A stretch of DNA of 64,000 bases from Citrobacter sp. Marseille-Q6884 (GTDB lineage Bacteria > Pseudomonadota > Gammaproteobacteria > Enterobacterales > Enterobacteriaceae), in assembly GCF_945906775.1 (NCBI RefSeq), contig NZ_CAMDRE010000001.1, forward strand, positions 2,852,001-2,916,000, in the 5' to 3' direction. Below, piece after piece: positions 55,511-64,000 of the stretch. A program made the position numbers and the translations under genes. Below the pieces are notes generated by a model. The model ran no database searches. It was not told the origin of the DNA and saw only the letters and a list, made by a program, of their open reading frames with translations. The number at the start of each line of letters is the position of its first letter. The first letter of the stretch is position 1.

Positions 55511-57262
55511 ATGTTGCTTAATAAAATGTGTGGTCGTCGGCTGTCGGCAATCAGTTTGTGCCTGGCCGTAACATTCGCTCCACTGTTCAATGCGCAGGCC
55601 GATGAGCCTGAAATGATTCCTGGCGACAGCTCAGCGGCCGTCAGTGAACAACCCACTGCGCTATCACAGCCGCAGGCACAGTCTTTCGCAACAGCCGTCA
55701 TGGCAGGTATTCAGTCGTTGCCGGATGGCGCGTCAGTGGATAAAGCCCGCACGGAATTGCAATCTCAACTTCCGGCAGGTTTTTCGCCGGTGTATATGAG
55801 CCAACTGGAACTGCTGTACGCCGCACGCGAAATGAAACCGATGTGGGAAAATCGCGATGCGGTAAAGGCCTTTCAGCAACAGTTAGCTGAGGTCGCCATT
55901 GCCGGTTTTCAGCCGCAGTTTACCACCTGGGTTGCGTTACTGACTGACCCAGGCGTAACGGGGATGGCGCGAGATGCCGTACTCTCCGACGCGATGATGG
56001 GCTATCTTCACTTTATTGCCAATATCCCCGTCAAAGGTAACCGCTGGCTTTATAGCGATAAGCCTTATGCCTTAACGACGCCGCCCATTTCGGTCATTAA
56101 CCAATGGCAGGTGGCTCTGGATAATGGTCAGTTAACCTCTTTCGTTGCCAGCCTGACACCTCAGCATCCACAATATGCTGTAATGCATGCGTCGTTGCTG
56201 AAGCTGGTGGGGGATTCACGTCCGTGGCCTCAACTCACCAGCACCACGACCTTGCGTCCGGGTGAATGGAGTAAAGACATTCCCGCGCTGCGTGAAATTT
56301 TGCGGCGTACCGGGATGCTGGAGACCACGGTCAGCACATCAGCTTCAGAAGGACGTGGCGCTTACGATCGCCAGCTTGTGGACGCGGTGAAGCGTTTTCA
56401 GACATGGCAGGGGCTTGGGGCCGACGGTACGATTGGTCCTGCCACGCGCGACTGGCTGAACGTGACGCCGGCACAACGCGCGGGTGTGCTGGCACTGAAT
56501 ATTCAGCGTTTACGTCTGCTGCCAGGCGATCTTTCTACCGGCATCATGGTGAATATTCCGGCTTATTCTCTGGTCTATTATCAGAACGGAAACCAGGTAT
56601 TGGCTTCCCGCGTAATCGTCGGGCGTCCTGATCGTAAAACGCCCATGATGAGCAGTGCATTGAATAACGTGGTTGTTAACCCACCGTGGAACGTCCCGCC
56701 GACGTTGGCCCGTAAAGATATTCTGCCTAAGGTCTGGAACGATCCGGGATATCTTGAGCGCCATGGGTATACCGTGATGCGTGGCTGGAACAGTAAAGAG
56801 GCAATCGACCCGTGGCAGGTGGATTGGGCAACCATCACGCCATCAAATCTGCCGTTCCGCTTCCAGCAGGCGCCGGGCGCGCGTAACTCATTGGGACGCT
56901 ATAAATTCAATATGCCAAGTTCCGATGCGATTTATCTGCACGATACGCCGAATCACAATTTGTTCCAGAAGGATACACGGGCGCTAAGCTCCGGCTGCGT
57001 GCGCGTGAACAAAGCGTCTGAACTGGCGAATATGCTGCTGCAGGATGCGGGCTGGAATGATACGCGCATCTCAGATGCCCTGAAGCAAGGGGATACGCGG
57101 TACGTCAATATTCGCCAGAATATTCCCGTCAATCTCTACTATCTGACCGCATTTGTTGGGGCCGATGGTCGTACTCAATATCGTACAGATATTTACAATT
57201 ACGATCTGACTGCGCGATCCAGTGCACAAATTGTGTCAAAAGCTGAACAATTAATCAGATAA
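55511..57262 (+). CDS. ldtD: L,D-transpeptidase LdtD
   Basis: Forms 3-3 crosslinks in peptidoglycan in the periplasm. Signal peptide of about 30 residues (SLCLAVTFAPLFNAQA). A peptidoglycan-binding domain follows (VKRFQTWQGLGADGTIGPAT near 300), then the YkuD catalytic domain with HDTPNHNLF and SSGCVRVNK, nucleophile Cys496. E. coli LdtD is 615 aa with Cys528; here the protein is 583 aa, and the 32-residue difference lies in the linker before the binding domain (about residues 274-282). GGGGGCAAGGG precedes the ATG. Confidence 0.97.
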   Translation: MLLNKMCGRRLSAISLCLAVTFAPLFNAQADEPEMIPGDSSAAVSEQPTALSQPQAQSFATAVMAGIQSLPDGASVDKARTELQSQLPAGFSPVYMSQLELLYAAREMKPMWENRDAVKAFQQQLAEVAIAGFQPQFTTWVALLTDPGVTGMARDAVLSDAMMGYLHFIANIPVKGNRWLYSDKPYALTTPPISVINQWQVALDNGQLTSFVASLTPQHPQYAVMHASLLKLVGDSRPWPQLTSTTTLRPGEWSKDIPALREILRRTGMLETTVSTSASEGRGAYDRQLVDAVKRFQTWQGLGADGTIGPATRDWLNVTPAQRAGVLALNIQRLRLLPGDLSTGIMVNIPAYSLVYYQNGNQVLASRVIVGRPDRKTPMMSSALNNVVVNPPWNVPPTLARKDILPKVWNDPGYLERHGYTVMRGWNSKEAIDPWQVDWATITPSNLPFRFQQAPGARNSLGRYKFNMPSSDAIYLHDTPNHNLFQKDTRALSSGCVRVNKASELANMLLQDAGWNDTRISDALKQGDTRYVNIRQNIPVNLYYLTAFVGADGRTQYRTDIYNYDLTARSSAQIVSKAEQLIR

Positions 57263-57438
57263 ATGAAGCAGTTCGAGGAAAATGATTGTCGTAAGTTACG
57301 ATGGAAACGGGGCAAAATCGCTGTAAGCCCCGTGTTTCCTGGGGTTGGGAGCCTTGACGTAGACTACTTAGCCAGATAAGGTTTCCCGCGTGCGCTGAAG
57401 CATATACACGATAACATTGACCTGTAGACCTTAATACC

Positions 57439-57987
57439 ATGGACAAATTTGACGCTAATCGCCGCAAATTGCTGGCGCTTGGTGGCATTGCCCTCGGCGC
57501 TGCCATCCTGCCTACGCCTGCGTTTGCAACACTCTCTACCCCACGTCCGCGTATATTGACTCTGAATAACCTTCATACTGGCGAGTCAATTAAAGCAGAG
57601 TTTTTTGATGGCCGGGGCTATATTCAGGACGAATTAGCAAAACTTAACCACTTTTTCCGTGATTTTCGGGCCAATAAAGTAAAGTCCATCGACCCTGGAT
57701 TGTTCGATCAGCTTTTCCGCCTGCAAGGCCTGTTGGGTACAAGTAAACCTGTACAGCTCATCTCCGGCTATCGCTCCATCGATACCAACAACGAATTGCG
57801 TGCGCGCAGCCGTGGTGTGGCAAAGAAAAGCTACCACACGAAAGGGCAGGCAATGGATTTCCATATTGAAGGTATCGCATTAAGTAATATTCGCAAAGCA
57901 GCGTTATCTATGCGCGCAGGTGGTGTAGGATACTACCCACGCAGTAACTTTGTGCATATTGACACCGGGCCTGCACGGCACTGGTGA
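57439..57987 (+). CDS. mepK: Murein endopeptidase MepK (YcbK)
   Basis: Periplasmic M15-like (DUF882) endopeptidase cutting 3-3 and 4-3 crosslinks. 182 aa. A twin-arginine signal, NRRKLLALGGIALGAAILP, ends near TPAFA at 30. Zinc ligands lie in YHTKGQAMDFHIEG and SNFVHIDTG. Placed directly after ldtD, which makes 3-3 crosslinks, so synthesis and cleavage genes are neighbours. Confidence 0.97.
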   Translation: MDKFDANRRKLLALGGIALGAAILPTPAFATLSTPRPRILTLNNLHTGESIKAEFFDGRGYIQDELAKLNHFFRDFRANKVKSIDPGLFDQLFRLQGLLGTSKPVQLISGYRSIDTNNELRARSRGVAKKSYHTKGQAMDFHIEGIALSNIRKAALSMRAGGVGYYPRSNFVHIDTGPARHW

Positions 57988-58015
57988 TCTGTAAGCTTAA
58001 TGAAACAGGAGCTGT

Positions 58016-58663
58016 ATGAATTATCGTATTATTCCGGTCACTGCATTCGCCCAGAATTGCTCGCTGATTTGGTGTGAGCAAACCCGTCTGGCGGCGCTGG
58101 TCGATCCCGGCGGCGATGCCGAAAAAATCAAACAGGAAGTGGATGCCAGCGGCCTGACGCTAATGCAGATCCTGCTTACCCACGGTCACCTTGACCACGT
58201 AGGGGCAGCCTCTGAACTGGCACAGCATTATGGCGTACCGGTTATCGGCCCGGAAAAAGAAGATGAGTTCTGGCTGCAGGGTCTTCCTGCTCAGAGTCGC
58301 ATGTTTGGTCTCGGTGAGTGTGAACCGCTGACGCCTGATCGTTGGTTGAATGAAGGCGATCAGGTCAGCATCGGCAACGTGACATTACAGGTGTTGCATT
58401 GCCCTGGTCACACGCCAGGTCATGTGGTTTTCTTTGATAAACAGTCGCAGTTACTGATTTCAGGCGATGTGATTTTCAAAGGTGGCGTAGGGCGCAGTGA
58501 TTTTCCGCGTGGCGATCACAGCCAACTGATTGACTCAATTAAACGTAAGCTGTTGCCTTTGGGTGACGATGTGACGTTTATTCCAGGTCACGGGCCGCTC
58601 TCAACGCTGGGTTACGAACGGTTGCATAACCCGTTCCTGCAGGATGAAATGCCTGTCTGGTAA
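58016..58663 (+). CDS. gloC: Type II hydroxyacylglutathione hydrolase GloC (YcbL)
   Basis: Metallo-beta-lactamase-fold glyoxalase II, hydrolysing S-lactoylglutathione. 215 aa. Metal motif THGHLDHVGAA at about 55-65; further ligands in HCPGHTPGHV and SGDVIF. ATG preceded by CAGGAGCTGT. It converges with aspC across a shared terminator. Confidence 0.97.
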   Translation: MNYRIIPVTAFAQNCSLIWCEQTRLAALVDPGGDAEKIKQEVDASGLTLMQILLTHGHLDHVGAASELAQHYGVPVIGPEKEDEFWLQGLPAQSRMFGLGECEPLTPDRWLNEGDQVSIGNVTLQVLHCPGHTPGHVVFFDKQSQLLISGDVIFKGGVGRSDFPRGDHSQLIDSIKRKLLPLGDDVTFIPGHGPLSTLGYERLHNPFLQDEMPVW

Positions 58664-58682
58664 TGATGATGTCAGATAAATG

Positions 58683-58708
58683 AAAAAGGCCGCTTATGCG
58701 GCCTTTTT
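58683..58708. terminator. Bidirectional gloC/aspC terminator
   Basis: AAAAAGGCCGC / GCGGCCTTTTT with loop TTAT: a perfect stem with A and T runs on both sides, between the convergent genes gloC and aspC. Confidence 0.92.
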
Positions 58709-58721
58709 CGTGCGTAGTCGC

Positions 58722-59912
58722 TTACAGTACAGCGACAATCGCCTCGCACAGTGGCGCCATGTTATCTGGCGTCATTCCTGCCACGTTTACACGTCCGGAA
58801 GCGACAGCATAAACACCAAACTCTTCACGCAGACGCAGAACCTGTTCTTTGGTCAGGCCGCTGAAGGAGAACATGCCGTTCTGTTTGATGATAAAGCTGA
58901 AGTCGCGGTTAGCGCCTTTTTCCTGCAGCGTATTCACGAACAGCAGACGCATACGCTGAATGCGTTGACGCATATCAGTCAGTTCCTGCTCCCAGATAGC
59001 GCGCAGCGCGTCGTTGCTGAGAATCGTTGCGACAACCGATGCACCGTGTGCCGGTGGGTTGGAATAGTTCGCACGAATCGCAGACTTCATTTGGCTGAAT
59101 GCACGGTCAACGGTTTCGGTATCGGCGGCAACCAACGTACAAGCGCCTACGCGCTCATTGTACAGGCCAAAGTTTTTGGAGTAGGAGCTGGCGACAATCA
59201 GTTCTTTGTGCAGCGCGGCGAATGCGCGCAGACCTTCGGCATCTTCTTCCAGACCACGGGCAAAGCCCTGATAAGCGAAGTCGAACAGCGGCAACCAACC
59301 TTTTTCGACAGACAGCTGCGCCAGCGTTTGCCACTGCTCCAGCGTTGGGTCAATACCGGTTGGGTTATGGCAGCAACCGTGGAACAACACCACGTCACCC
59401 GCCTGGGCTTCAGCCAGGCTTGCCAGCATGGCATCAAAGTCTAATGAATGGTTTTCCGCATCGTAATAGTTGTAGTCGCGAACTTCCAGACCCGCAGAGT
59501 TAAAGACGCTCTTGTGGTTCGGCCAGCTTGGATTACTCACCCACACGCGTTTTGCGGTGGTATTTTTTGCCAGAAAATCAGCAGCCACGCGCAGTGCGCC
59601 AGTACCGCCAGGGGTCTGTGCGGTACGTGCACGTTTGTCGTTAATCAGCACGCTACCTTTACCAAACAGCAATTCCTGAGTGCAACGACCAAACTCTGGA
59701 ATACCGTCAATGCCAAGGTAGTTTTTGGTCGTTTCATTTTCCAGTATATATTGCTCGGCTTTTTTAACGCTGGTCAGCACCGGCGTTTTGCCTGTCTCAT
59801 CTTTATATACACCGATTCCCAGATTTATTTTTCCTGGGCGGTCATCGGCACGAAACAAATCAGCCAGGCCCAAAATTGGGTCGGCAGGAGCGGCAGTAAT
59901 GTTCTCAAACAT
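58722..59912 (-). CDS. aspC: Aspartate aminotransferase
   Basis: PLP-dependent transamination of aspartate and 2-oxoglutarate; also acts on aromatic amino acids. 396 aa as in E. coli. The PLP lysine is in SSYSKNFGLYNERVGA near 246. HGCCHNPTGID and FDFAYQGFARGLEED are the usual active-site segments. Monocistronic, with terminators on both sides. Confidence 0.99.
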   Translation of the reverse strand: MFENITAAPADPILGLADLFRADDRPGKINLGIGVYKDETGKTPVLTSVKKAEQYILENETTKNYLGIDGIPEFGRCTQELLFGKGSVLINDKRARTAQTPGGTGALRVAADFLAKNTTAKRVWVSNPSWPNHKSVFNSAGLEVRDYNYYDAENHSLDFDAMLASLAEAQAGDVVLFHGCCHNPTGIDPTLEQWQTLAQLSVEKGWLPLFDFAYQGFARGLEEDAEGLRAFAALHKELIVASSYSKNFGLYNERVGACTLVAADTETVDRAFSQMKSAIRANYSNPPAHGASVVATILSNDALRAIWEQELTDMRQRIQRMRLLFVNTLQEKGANRDFSFIIKQNGMFSFSGLTKEQVLRLREEFGVYAVASGRVNVAGMTPDNMAPLCEAIVAVL

Positions 59913-60042
59913 GACGAGGTTCCATTGTGGTTACAGAAGGGAAGTCCGCTATCAGGTTAACGGTAGATTTACAAAATGCCAACTGTTAGCGATAAAAAGC
60001 AGGGCTGTTTTTTGAAGACGCAAGAATCCGCTGGCAGACATA

Positions 60043-60071
60043 AAAAAAACAGGACCGAAGTCCTGTTTTTT
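60043..60071 (-). terminator. ompF terminator
   Basis: On the minus strand AAAACAGGAC-TTCG-GTCCTGTTTT followed by further T, a stable tetraloop terminator 25 bases after the ompF stop. The rest of the 184-base aspC-ompF gap holds the aspC promoter, not assigned. Confidence 0.93.
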
Positions 60072-60096
60072 AGGCATTTAACAAAGAGGTCTGCTA

Positions 60097-61185
60097 TTAG
60101 AACTGGTAAACGATACCCAGTGCAACGGTGTCGTCAGAGTTCACGCCCAGTTTGTTGTCAGAGTCGATCTGGTTGATCTGGTAGTCAACATAGGTGGACA
60201 TATTTTTGTTGAAGTAGTAAGTGGCGCCTACTTCAATGTAGTTCACCAGATCTTCGTTACCCACGCCTTCTACGTCTTTCGCTTTAGATTTGTTGTAGGA
60301 GATGGACGGACGCAGACCGAAATCGAACTGGTACTGAGCGACAACAAAGAAGTCTTCAGTTTTGTTGGCGAAGCCGCTGGTGGTCACGCCATTCTGGGTG
60401 GTAGAGAGGCGGGTTGCGTTACGGGTTTCGCCGTAGTTCGCTGCCAGGTAGATGTTGTTCGCATCGTATTTCACGCCGGTCGCCCACTGCTCAGCTTTTT
60501 TCCCGCCGTTAGCGTAGAAGGAGTTTTGCTGTGCGTTGGTACGGTCGGCAGCGCCGTATGCACCAACGATACCGAAGCCATCCATTTCGTAGCTTACAGA
60601 ACCGCCAACGCCGTCGCCGTTAGAGCGGCCAGTGTTGCCATCACGCTCGTTTTTACCCAGATACTGAACGCCGAAGTTCAGGCCATCAACCAGACCGAAG
60701 AAGTTAGAGTTACGGTAGGTTGCAACGCCGCCAACACGACCCACGAAGAAGTTGTCGCTGTATGCGGTATCACCACCAAACTCTGGCAGCATATCGGTGT
60801 AGCCCAGCGCATCGTAAACGATACCGTAGTTACGACCGTAGTCGAAGGAGCCTGCATCGCCAAATTTCAGACCAGCGAATGCCAGACGGGTTTTGTTGCC
60901 GTTCTGAGCGTCACTACCGCCTTCAGAGTTGTTACCGGCAAAGTTGTATTCCCACTGACCGTAACCAGTCAGGTCGGAATTGATCTGAGTTTCCCCTTTG
61001 AAACCAAGACGAGCATAAGTCTGATCGCCATCGTTATCAGCGTTGTCAGAGAAATAGTGCAGACCTACGGTTTTACCGTACAGATCCAGCTTGTTGCCAT
61101 CTTTGTTATAAACTTCTGCAGCGTTCGCTGCCCCGGCTACCAGCAGAGCAGGGATAACCACTGCCAGAATATTGCGCTTCATCAT
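60097..61185 (-). CDS. ompF: Outer membrane porin F
   Basis: Trimeric 16-strand porin for small hydrophilic solutes. 362 aa with a 22-residue signal peptide ending AANA|AEVYNKDGNKLDLYGK. Constriction loop L3 includes PEFGGDTAYSDNFFVGRVGG, with the PEFGGD motif. It ends in VALGIVYQF with the C-terminal Phe needed for BAM assembly. Differences from E. coli OmpF fall mostly in surface loops (for example NARTNG-type loops near residues 185 and 255), as expected under phage and immune selection. Confidence 0.97.
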   Translation of the reverse strand: MMKRNILAVVIPALLVAGAANAAEVYNKDGNKLDLYGKTVGLHYFSDNADNDGDQTYARLGFKGETQINSDLTGYGQWEYNFAGNNSEGGSDAQNGNKTRLAFAGLKFGDAGSFDYGRNYGIVYDALGYTDMLPEFGGDTAYSDNFFVGRVGGVATYRNSNFFGLVDGLNFGVQYLGKNERDGNTGRSNGDGVGGSVSYEMDGFGIVGAYGAADRTNAQQNSFYANGGKKAEQWATGVKYDANNIYLAANYGETRNATRLSTTQNGVTTSGFANKTEDFFVVAQYQFDFGLRPSISYNKSKAKDVEGVGNEDLVNYIEVGATYYFNKNMSTYVDYQINQIDSDNKLGVNSDDTVALGIVYQF

Positions 61186-61430
61186 TATTTATTACCCTCA
61201 TTGGTTTTTATATGACACCTGCCACTGCCGCCAATAAATTCCGTCAATCAAAATTTACGGAACTATTGATGAGAGTTTGGTGTCTTTATGTGTCTGACAG
61301 GCATCTTTCCATTCAAACTAGCGTTTCGCTACCGTCAAAGTGCTACAAAGATAAAGATTTGGTTTCAAAAAGAAAAAATGTGTAACCAAATGTTATTTTT
61401 GTGCAACTTTGTGAACAACTTCAAATTTCA
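61186..61430 (-). promoter_or_regulatory. ompF promoter and leader
   Basis: On the minus strand, -35 TAGCGA (61331-61326) and -10 AAAGAT (61308-61303) with 17-bp spacing match the E. coli ompF promoter, giving a leader of about 110 bases. Poor hexamers fit activator dependence. The AT-rich sequence 61335-61385, with TTTGAAACC and TTTATC-type segments, corresponds to the OmpR sites F1-F3. The leader near the ribosome site (AUGAGGGUAAUAAAUA) is the known target of MicF antisense RNA. The region 61431-61756 beyond shows nothing I can name; distal OmpR or IHF sites may be there. Confidence 0.75.
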
Positions 61431-61757
61431 GGTGTCTTTGCGCTAATTATCACCGCCTATATTTCTATTTATATGATTTTCTTATGTTTAATTTGTATAA
61501 CGTTCTTTTTTTGCGCATCTCCAGGAAAGAAGCATTTTTACAAGTGAGTATTTTTGGACGTCCGGAATGCTGTGTGAGTGGTTAAAAAATGGTCTATTGG
61601 ATCAGAAAATGCTAATCCACAATAAAATTAGTGATTATTTTTTGTTCTAATGTGTTGCAGGGAAATATTAAGTAACAGGAAGAAATGAACAGAAGGATTG
61701 CGTTTGTGTCGAAAAGCGCGTCCACATCACATAAAAAAAGATGGGGACAGCGATATG

Positions 61758-61782
61758 AAAAAGGCCAGCAGTGCTGGCCTTT
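61758..61782 (-). terminator. asnS terminator
   Basis: Perfect 10-bp stem, AAAGGCCAGC / GCTGGCCTTT, with a three-base loop, followed on the minus strand by T residues. It lies 18 bases past the asnS stop. Confidence 0.92.
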
Positions 61783-61799
61783 GTATTAGAAATGAACGA

Positions 61800-63200
61800 T
61801 TAGAAGCTGGCGTTACGCGGTGTACGCGGGAACGGGATCACATCACGGACGTTCTGTACGCCAGTGACGTAAGCGATTAAACGCTCAAAGCCCAGACCGA
61901 AACCGGAGTGCGGTACGGTGCCGTAGCGACGCAGGTCACGGTACCACCAGTAATCTTCTTTGTTCAGGCCCATCTCCAGCATACGGGCATCAAGTACGTC
62001 CAGACGTTCTTCACGCTGAGAACCCCCGATGATTTCACCGATGCCCGGTGCCAGTACGTCCATCGCGGCAACGGTTTTACCGTCTTCGTTAAGGCGCATG
62101 TAAAATGCTTTAATATCTTTCGGGTAGTTCTTAACCACGACCGGTGCTTTGAAGTGCTCTTCGGCAAGATAACGCTCATGCTCAGAAGACAAGTCCACGC
62201 CCCAGTAAACCGGGTTCTCGAACGTTTTACCGCATTTTTCCAGAATGCTCACCGCGTCGGTGTAATCTACCTGCGCGAAGTCAGCCTCAATGAAGCGCTC
62301 CAGACGTGAAATCGCCTCTTTATCGACACGTTCGGCGAAGAATTTCATGTCGTCCGGACGTTCTTCCAGTACGGCTTTAAAGGCGTATTTCAGCATGGCT
62401 TCAGCCAGACCCGCGACATCGTTCAGATCGGCGAATGCCACTTCCGGCTCCAGCATCCAGAACTCAGCAAGGTGACGGCTGGTGTTGGAGTTTTCTGCAC
62501 GGAAAGTCGGTCCAAAGGTGTAGATTTTGGACAGTGCACAGGCGTAGGTTTCACCGTTCAACTGACCTGAAACGGTCAGGAAAGCTTCTTTACCAAAGAA
62601 GTCTTTGTCGAAATCGACTTTACCCTGATCGTTACGCGGCAGGTTTTCCAGATCCAGCGTAGAAACGCGGAACATTTCACCGGCACCTTCCGTATCAGAA
62701 GCGGTAATCAGCGGTGTGGATACCCAAAAGAAACCCTGCTCGTGGAAAAAGCGATGCAGCGCCTGCGCCAGCGTATGACGTACACGTGCAACGGCACCAA
62801 TCATGTTGGTACGCGGACGCATGTGCGCTACTTCACGCAGATACTCGATACTGTGACGCTTTGCCGCCATCGGGTAAGTATCTGGATCTTCAACCCAGCC
62901 CGTGACTTCAACCTCAGTGGCCTGAATTTCAAAGCTCTGTCCCTGTCCTGGTGACGCAACGACTTTACCCGTTACGATAACAGAACAGCCCGTCGTCAGA
63001 CGTAATACGTCCTGATTGTAATTGGGCAGAGAATTATTGATGACGGCCTGTACAGGATCAAAGCAGGAACCGTCATAAACGGCGAGGAAGGAGATGCCAG
63101 CTTTTGAATCTCGGCGGGTACGCACCCATCCGCGCACGGTGACTTCGCTGTCAACGGCTACGCGGCCCTGGAGTACGTCGGCTACAGGCACAACGCTCAT
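61800..63200 (-). CDS. asnS: Asparaginyl-tRNA synthetase
   Basis: Charges tRNA-Asn; class IIb. The start at 63200 (MSVVPVADVLQGRVAVDSEV) gives 466 aa, the E. coli length; an upstream ATG at 63236 adds 12 unsupported residues. N-terminal OB anticodon-binding domain (about 1-110), then catalytic domain with motif 2 FRAENSNTSRHLAEFWM and motif 3 GFGLGFERLIAYV. AGAGAGAATATT precedes the ATG. Confidence 0.99.
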   Translation of the reverse strand: MSVVPVADVLQGRVAVDSEVTVRGWVRTRRDSKAGISFLAVYDGSCFDPVQAVINNSLPNYNQDVLRLTTGCSVIVTGKVVASPGQGQSFEIQATEVEVTGWVEDPDTYPMAAKRHSIEYLREVAHMRPRTNMIGAVARVRHTLAQALHRFFHEQGFFWVSTPLITASDTEGAGEMFRVSTLDLENLPRNDQGKVDFDKDFFGKEAFLTVSGQLNGETYACALSKIYTFGPTFRAENSNTSRHLAEFWMLEPEVAFADLNDVAGLAEAMLKYAFKAVLEERPDDMKFFAERVDKEAISRLERFIEADFAQVDYTDAVSILEKCGKTFENPVYWGVDLSSEHERYLAEEHFKAPVVVKNYPKDIKAFYMRLNEDGKTVAAMDVLAPGIGEIIGGSQREERLDVLDARMLEMGLNKEDYWWYRDLRRYGTVPHSGFGLGFERLIAYVTGVQNVRDVIPFPRTPRNASF

Positions 63201-63338
63201 AATATTCTCTCTGTTAATAGTCGGAAATATAAACACATGTCCACCCGTAATGGGGGGATACCTATGTTACCTGGCATCTGTAATCAGACAAGCAGAATTC
63301 GTAGCTGGAACGAAAGATTTCGGAAATAAACATGAAAA

Positions 63339-63357
63339 GGGGGTCGAAAAGACCCCC
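63339..63357 (-). terminator. pncB terminator
   Basis: GGGGGTC / GACCCCC 7-bp stem with a five-base loop, followed on the minus strand by TTTTC. It is nine bases after the pncB stop, so pncB and asnS are separate units. Confidence 0.85.
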
Positions 63358-63365
63358 TGAAGAGA

Positions 63366-64000
63366 TTAACTGGCTTTTTTGATATGCGGAAGATCAAAGG
63401 CTTTACGCAGCGCGCGGACAAACGCTTTATCATGACAGATGGTTTTACCTGGGCTGTCTGACAGTTTCGCCACCGGTTTGCCATTGCATTCAACCAGCTT
63501 AATAACAATATTCAGCGGCTTCACCTGAGGAATGTTGCAGGTTAAGCGCGTTCCGATGCCAAAACTCAGCTGTACGCGAGAAGAGAAGTGGCGATAGAGT
63601 TCAATCGCTTTCTTCAGGTCAAGATTATCCGAGAACACCAGCGTTTTGCAGAGCGGGTCAATCCCCAGTTTCTCATAATGGGCTATGGCTTTTTCACCCC
63701 ATTCCACCGGATCGCCTGAGTCGTGGCGCAACCCCTGATAACGGGTAGCAAACTCAACGCCAAAATCACGTAAAAACGCGTCCATGGTGATGCAGTCGGT
63801 CAGGGCAATGCCGAGCTGGTCGGGATATTCATTCAGCCATGCGGCAAGCGCAACGCGTTGGCTGGTGGCAAGCTCGGGGCTGATCTGTTGGTGCGCCTGG
63901 AACCATTCATGCGCCTGGGTGCCCATCGGTGTTAACGACAGTCGGCGAGCAAGATCATAGTTACTGGTGCCGACAAACCACGGCTCTTGCTGGAGACGTT
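63366..64000 (-). CDS. pncB: Nicotinate phosphoribosyltransferase (5' part outside window)
   Basis: NAD salvage enzyme converting nicotinate and PRPP to nicotinate mononucleotide. The frame is open to base 64000 and reads RLQQEPWFVGTSNYDLARRL at the edge, so the start lies beyond; the ATG at 63926 is internal. The visible C-terminal 210 residues include FRHDSGDP-like LRHDSGDPVEW (PRPP-binding), FGIGTRLTCNIP and the end DLPHIKKAS. E. coli PncB is 400 aa, so about half is present. Confidence 0.98.
   Translation of the reverse strand, partial: RLQQEPWFVGTSNYDLARRLSLTPMGTQAHEWFQAHQQISPELATSQRVALAAWLNEYPDQLGIALTDCITMDAFLRDFGVEFATRYQGLRHDSGDPVEWGEKAIAHYEKLGIDPLCKTLVFSDNLDLKKAIELYRHFSSRVQLSFGIGTRLTCNIPQVKPLNIVIKLVECNGKPVAKLSDSPGKTICHDKAFVRALRKAFDLPHIKKAS

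Noticed and set aside
60526..61215. Open frame opposite ompF
   Set aside because: Antisense shadow; extends over the ompF ribosome site and has no recognisable protein features.

Overview
The window is enterobacterial chromosome with a prophage occupying its left 26 kb. The right-hand 37 kb carries the familiar Escherichia/Salmonella/Citrobacter gene order pflB-focA-ycaO-ycaP-serC-aroA-cmk-rpsA-ihfB-ycaI-msbA-lpxK-ycaQ-ycaR-kdsB-ycbJ-elyC-cmoM-mukFEB-ldtD-mepK-gloC-aspC-ompF-asnS-pncB. The proteins are very close to the E. coli ones but not identical: ycaL is missing between aroA and cmk, and LdtD has a shorter linker. This suggests a near relative such as Citrobacter or Salmonella; the species cannot be fixed by eye.

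Bases 1 to about 26,300 are the right-hand part of a P2-group temperate phage. Its gene order and families (ogr beside the portal gene, DUF2586-like sheath, DUF2597-like tube, DUF2590-like protein before J, lysis genes between the tail tube and the tail chaperone) resemble HP1/K139-type phages rather than P2 itself. From left to right: the 3' part of a primase-helicase gene and two small unknown genes; ogr, portal and terminase on the minus strand; a divergent late regulatory region; scaffold/protease, capsid, terminase endonuclease, head completion, tail completion, sheath and tube; holin, SAR-type endolysin and nested spanins; a tail chaperone with a -1 frameshift extension; tape measure, baseplate, fibre and fibre chaperone; an unknown gene, a tail protein, and a hub-spike fusion. 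attL, the integrase, the repressor and the start of the primase gene lie to the left, outside the window.

The most unusual part is the non-coding stretch 23,745-24,774. It holds a 296-bp element (24,331-24,626) bounded by a nearly perfect 28/29-bp inverted repeat and packed with at least ten exact copies of CCACACAA/TTGTGTGG around two AT-rich tracts. With the P4-alpha-like primase-helicase in the same prophage, this looks like an iteron replication origin, not the gpA rolling-circle system of P2. Next comes an AT-rich acyltransferase gene with its own promoter and terminator, a likely lysogenic-conversion (surface O-acetylation) cargo gene. The prophage lies just downstream of the pflB terminator, where pflA would be expected.

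The chromosomal genes fall into known units: focA-pflB (anaerobic pyruvate metabolism, with an FNR-like site), serC-aroA, cmk-rpsA-ihfB, ycaI-msbA-lpxK-ycaQ-ycaR-kdsB (lipid A export and LPS precursors), cmoM-mukFEB (tRNA modification and chromosome condensation), ldtD-mepK-gloC (peptidoglycan and glyoxalase), and the separately transcribed aspC, ompF and asnS with clear intrinsic terminators.
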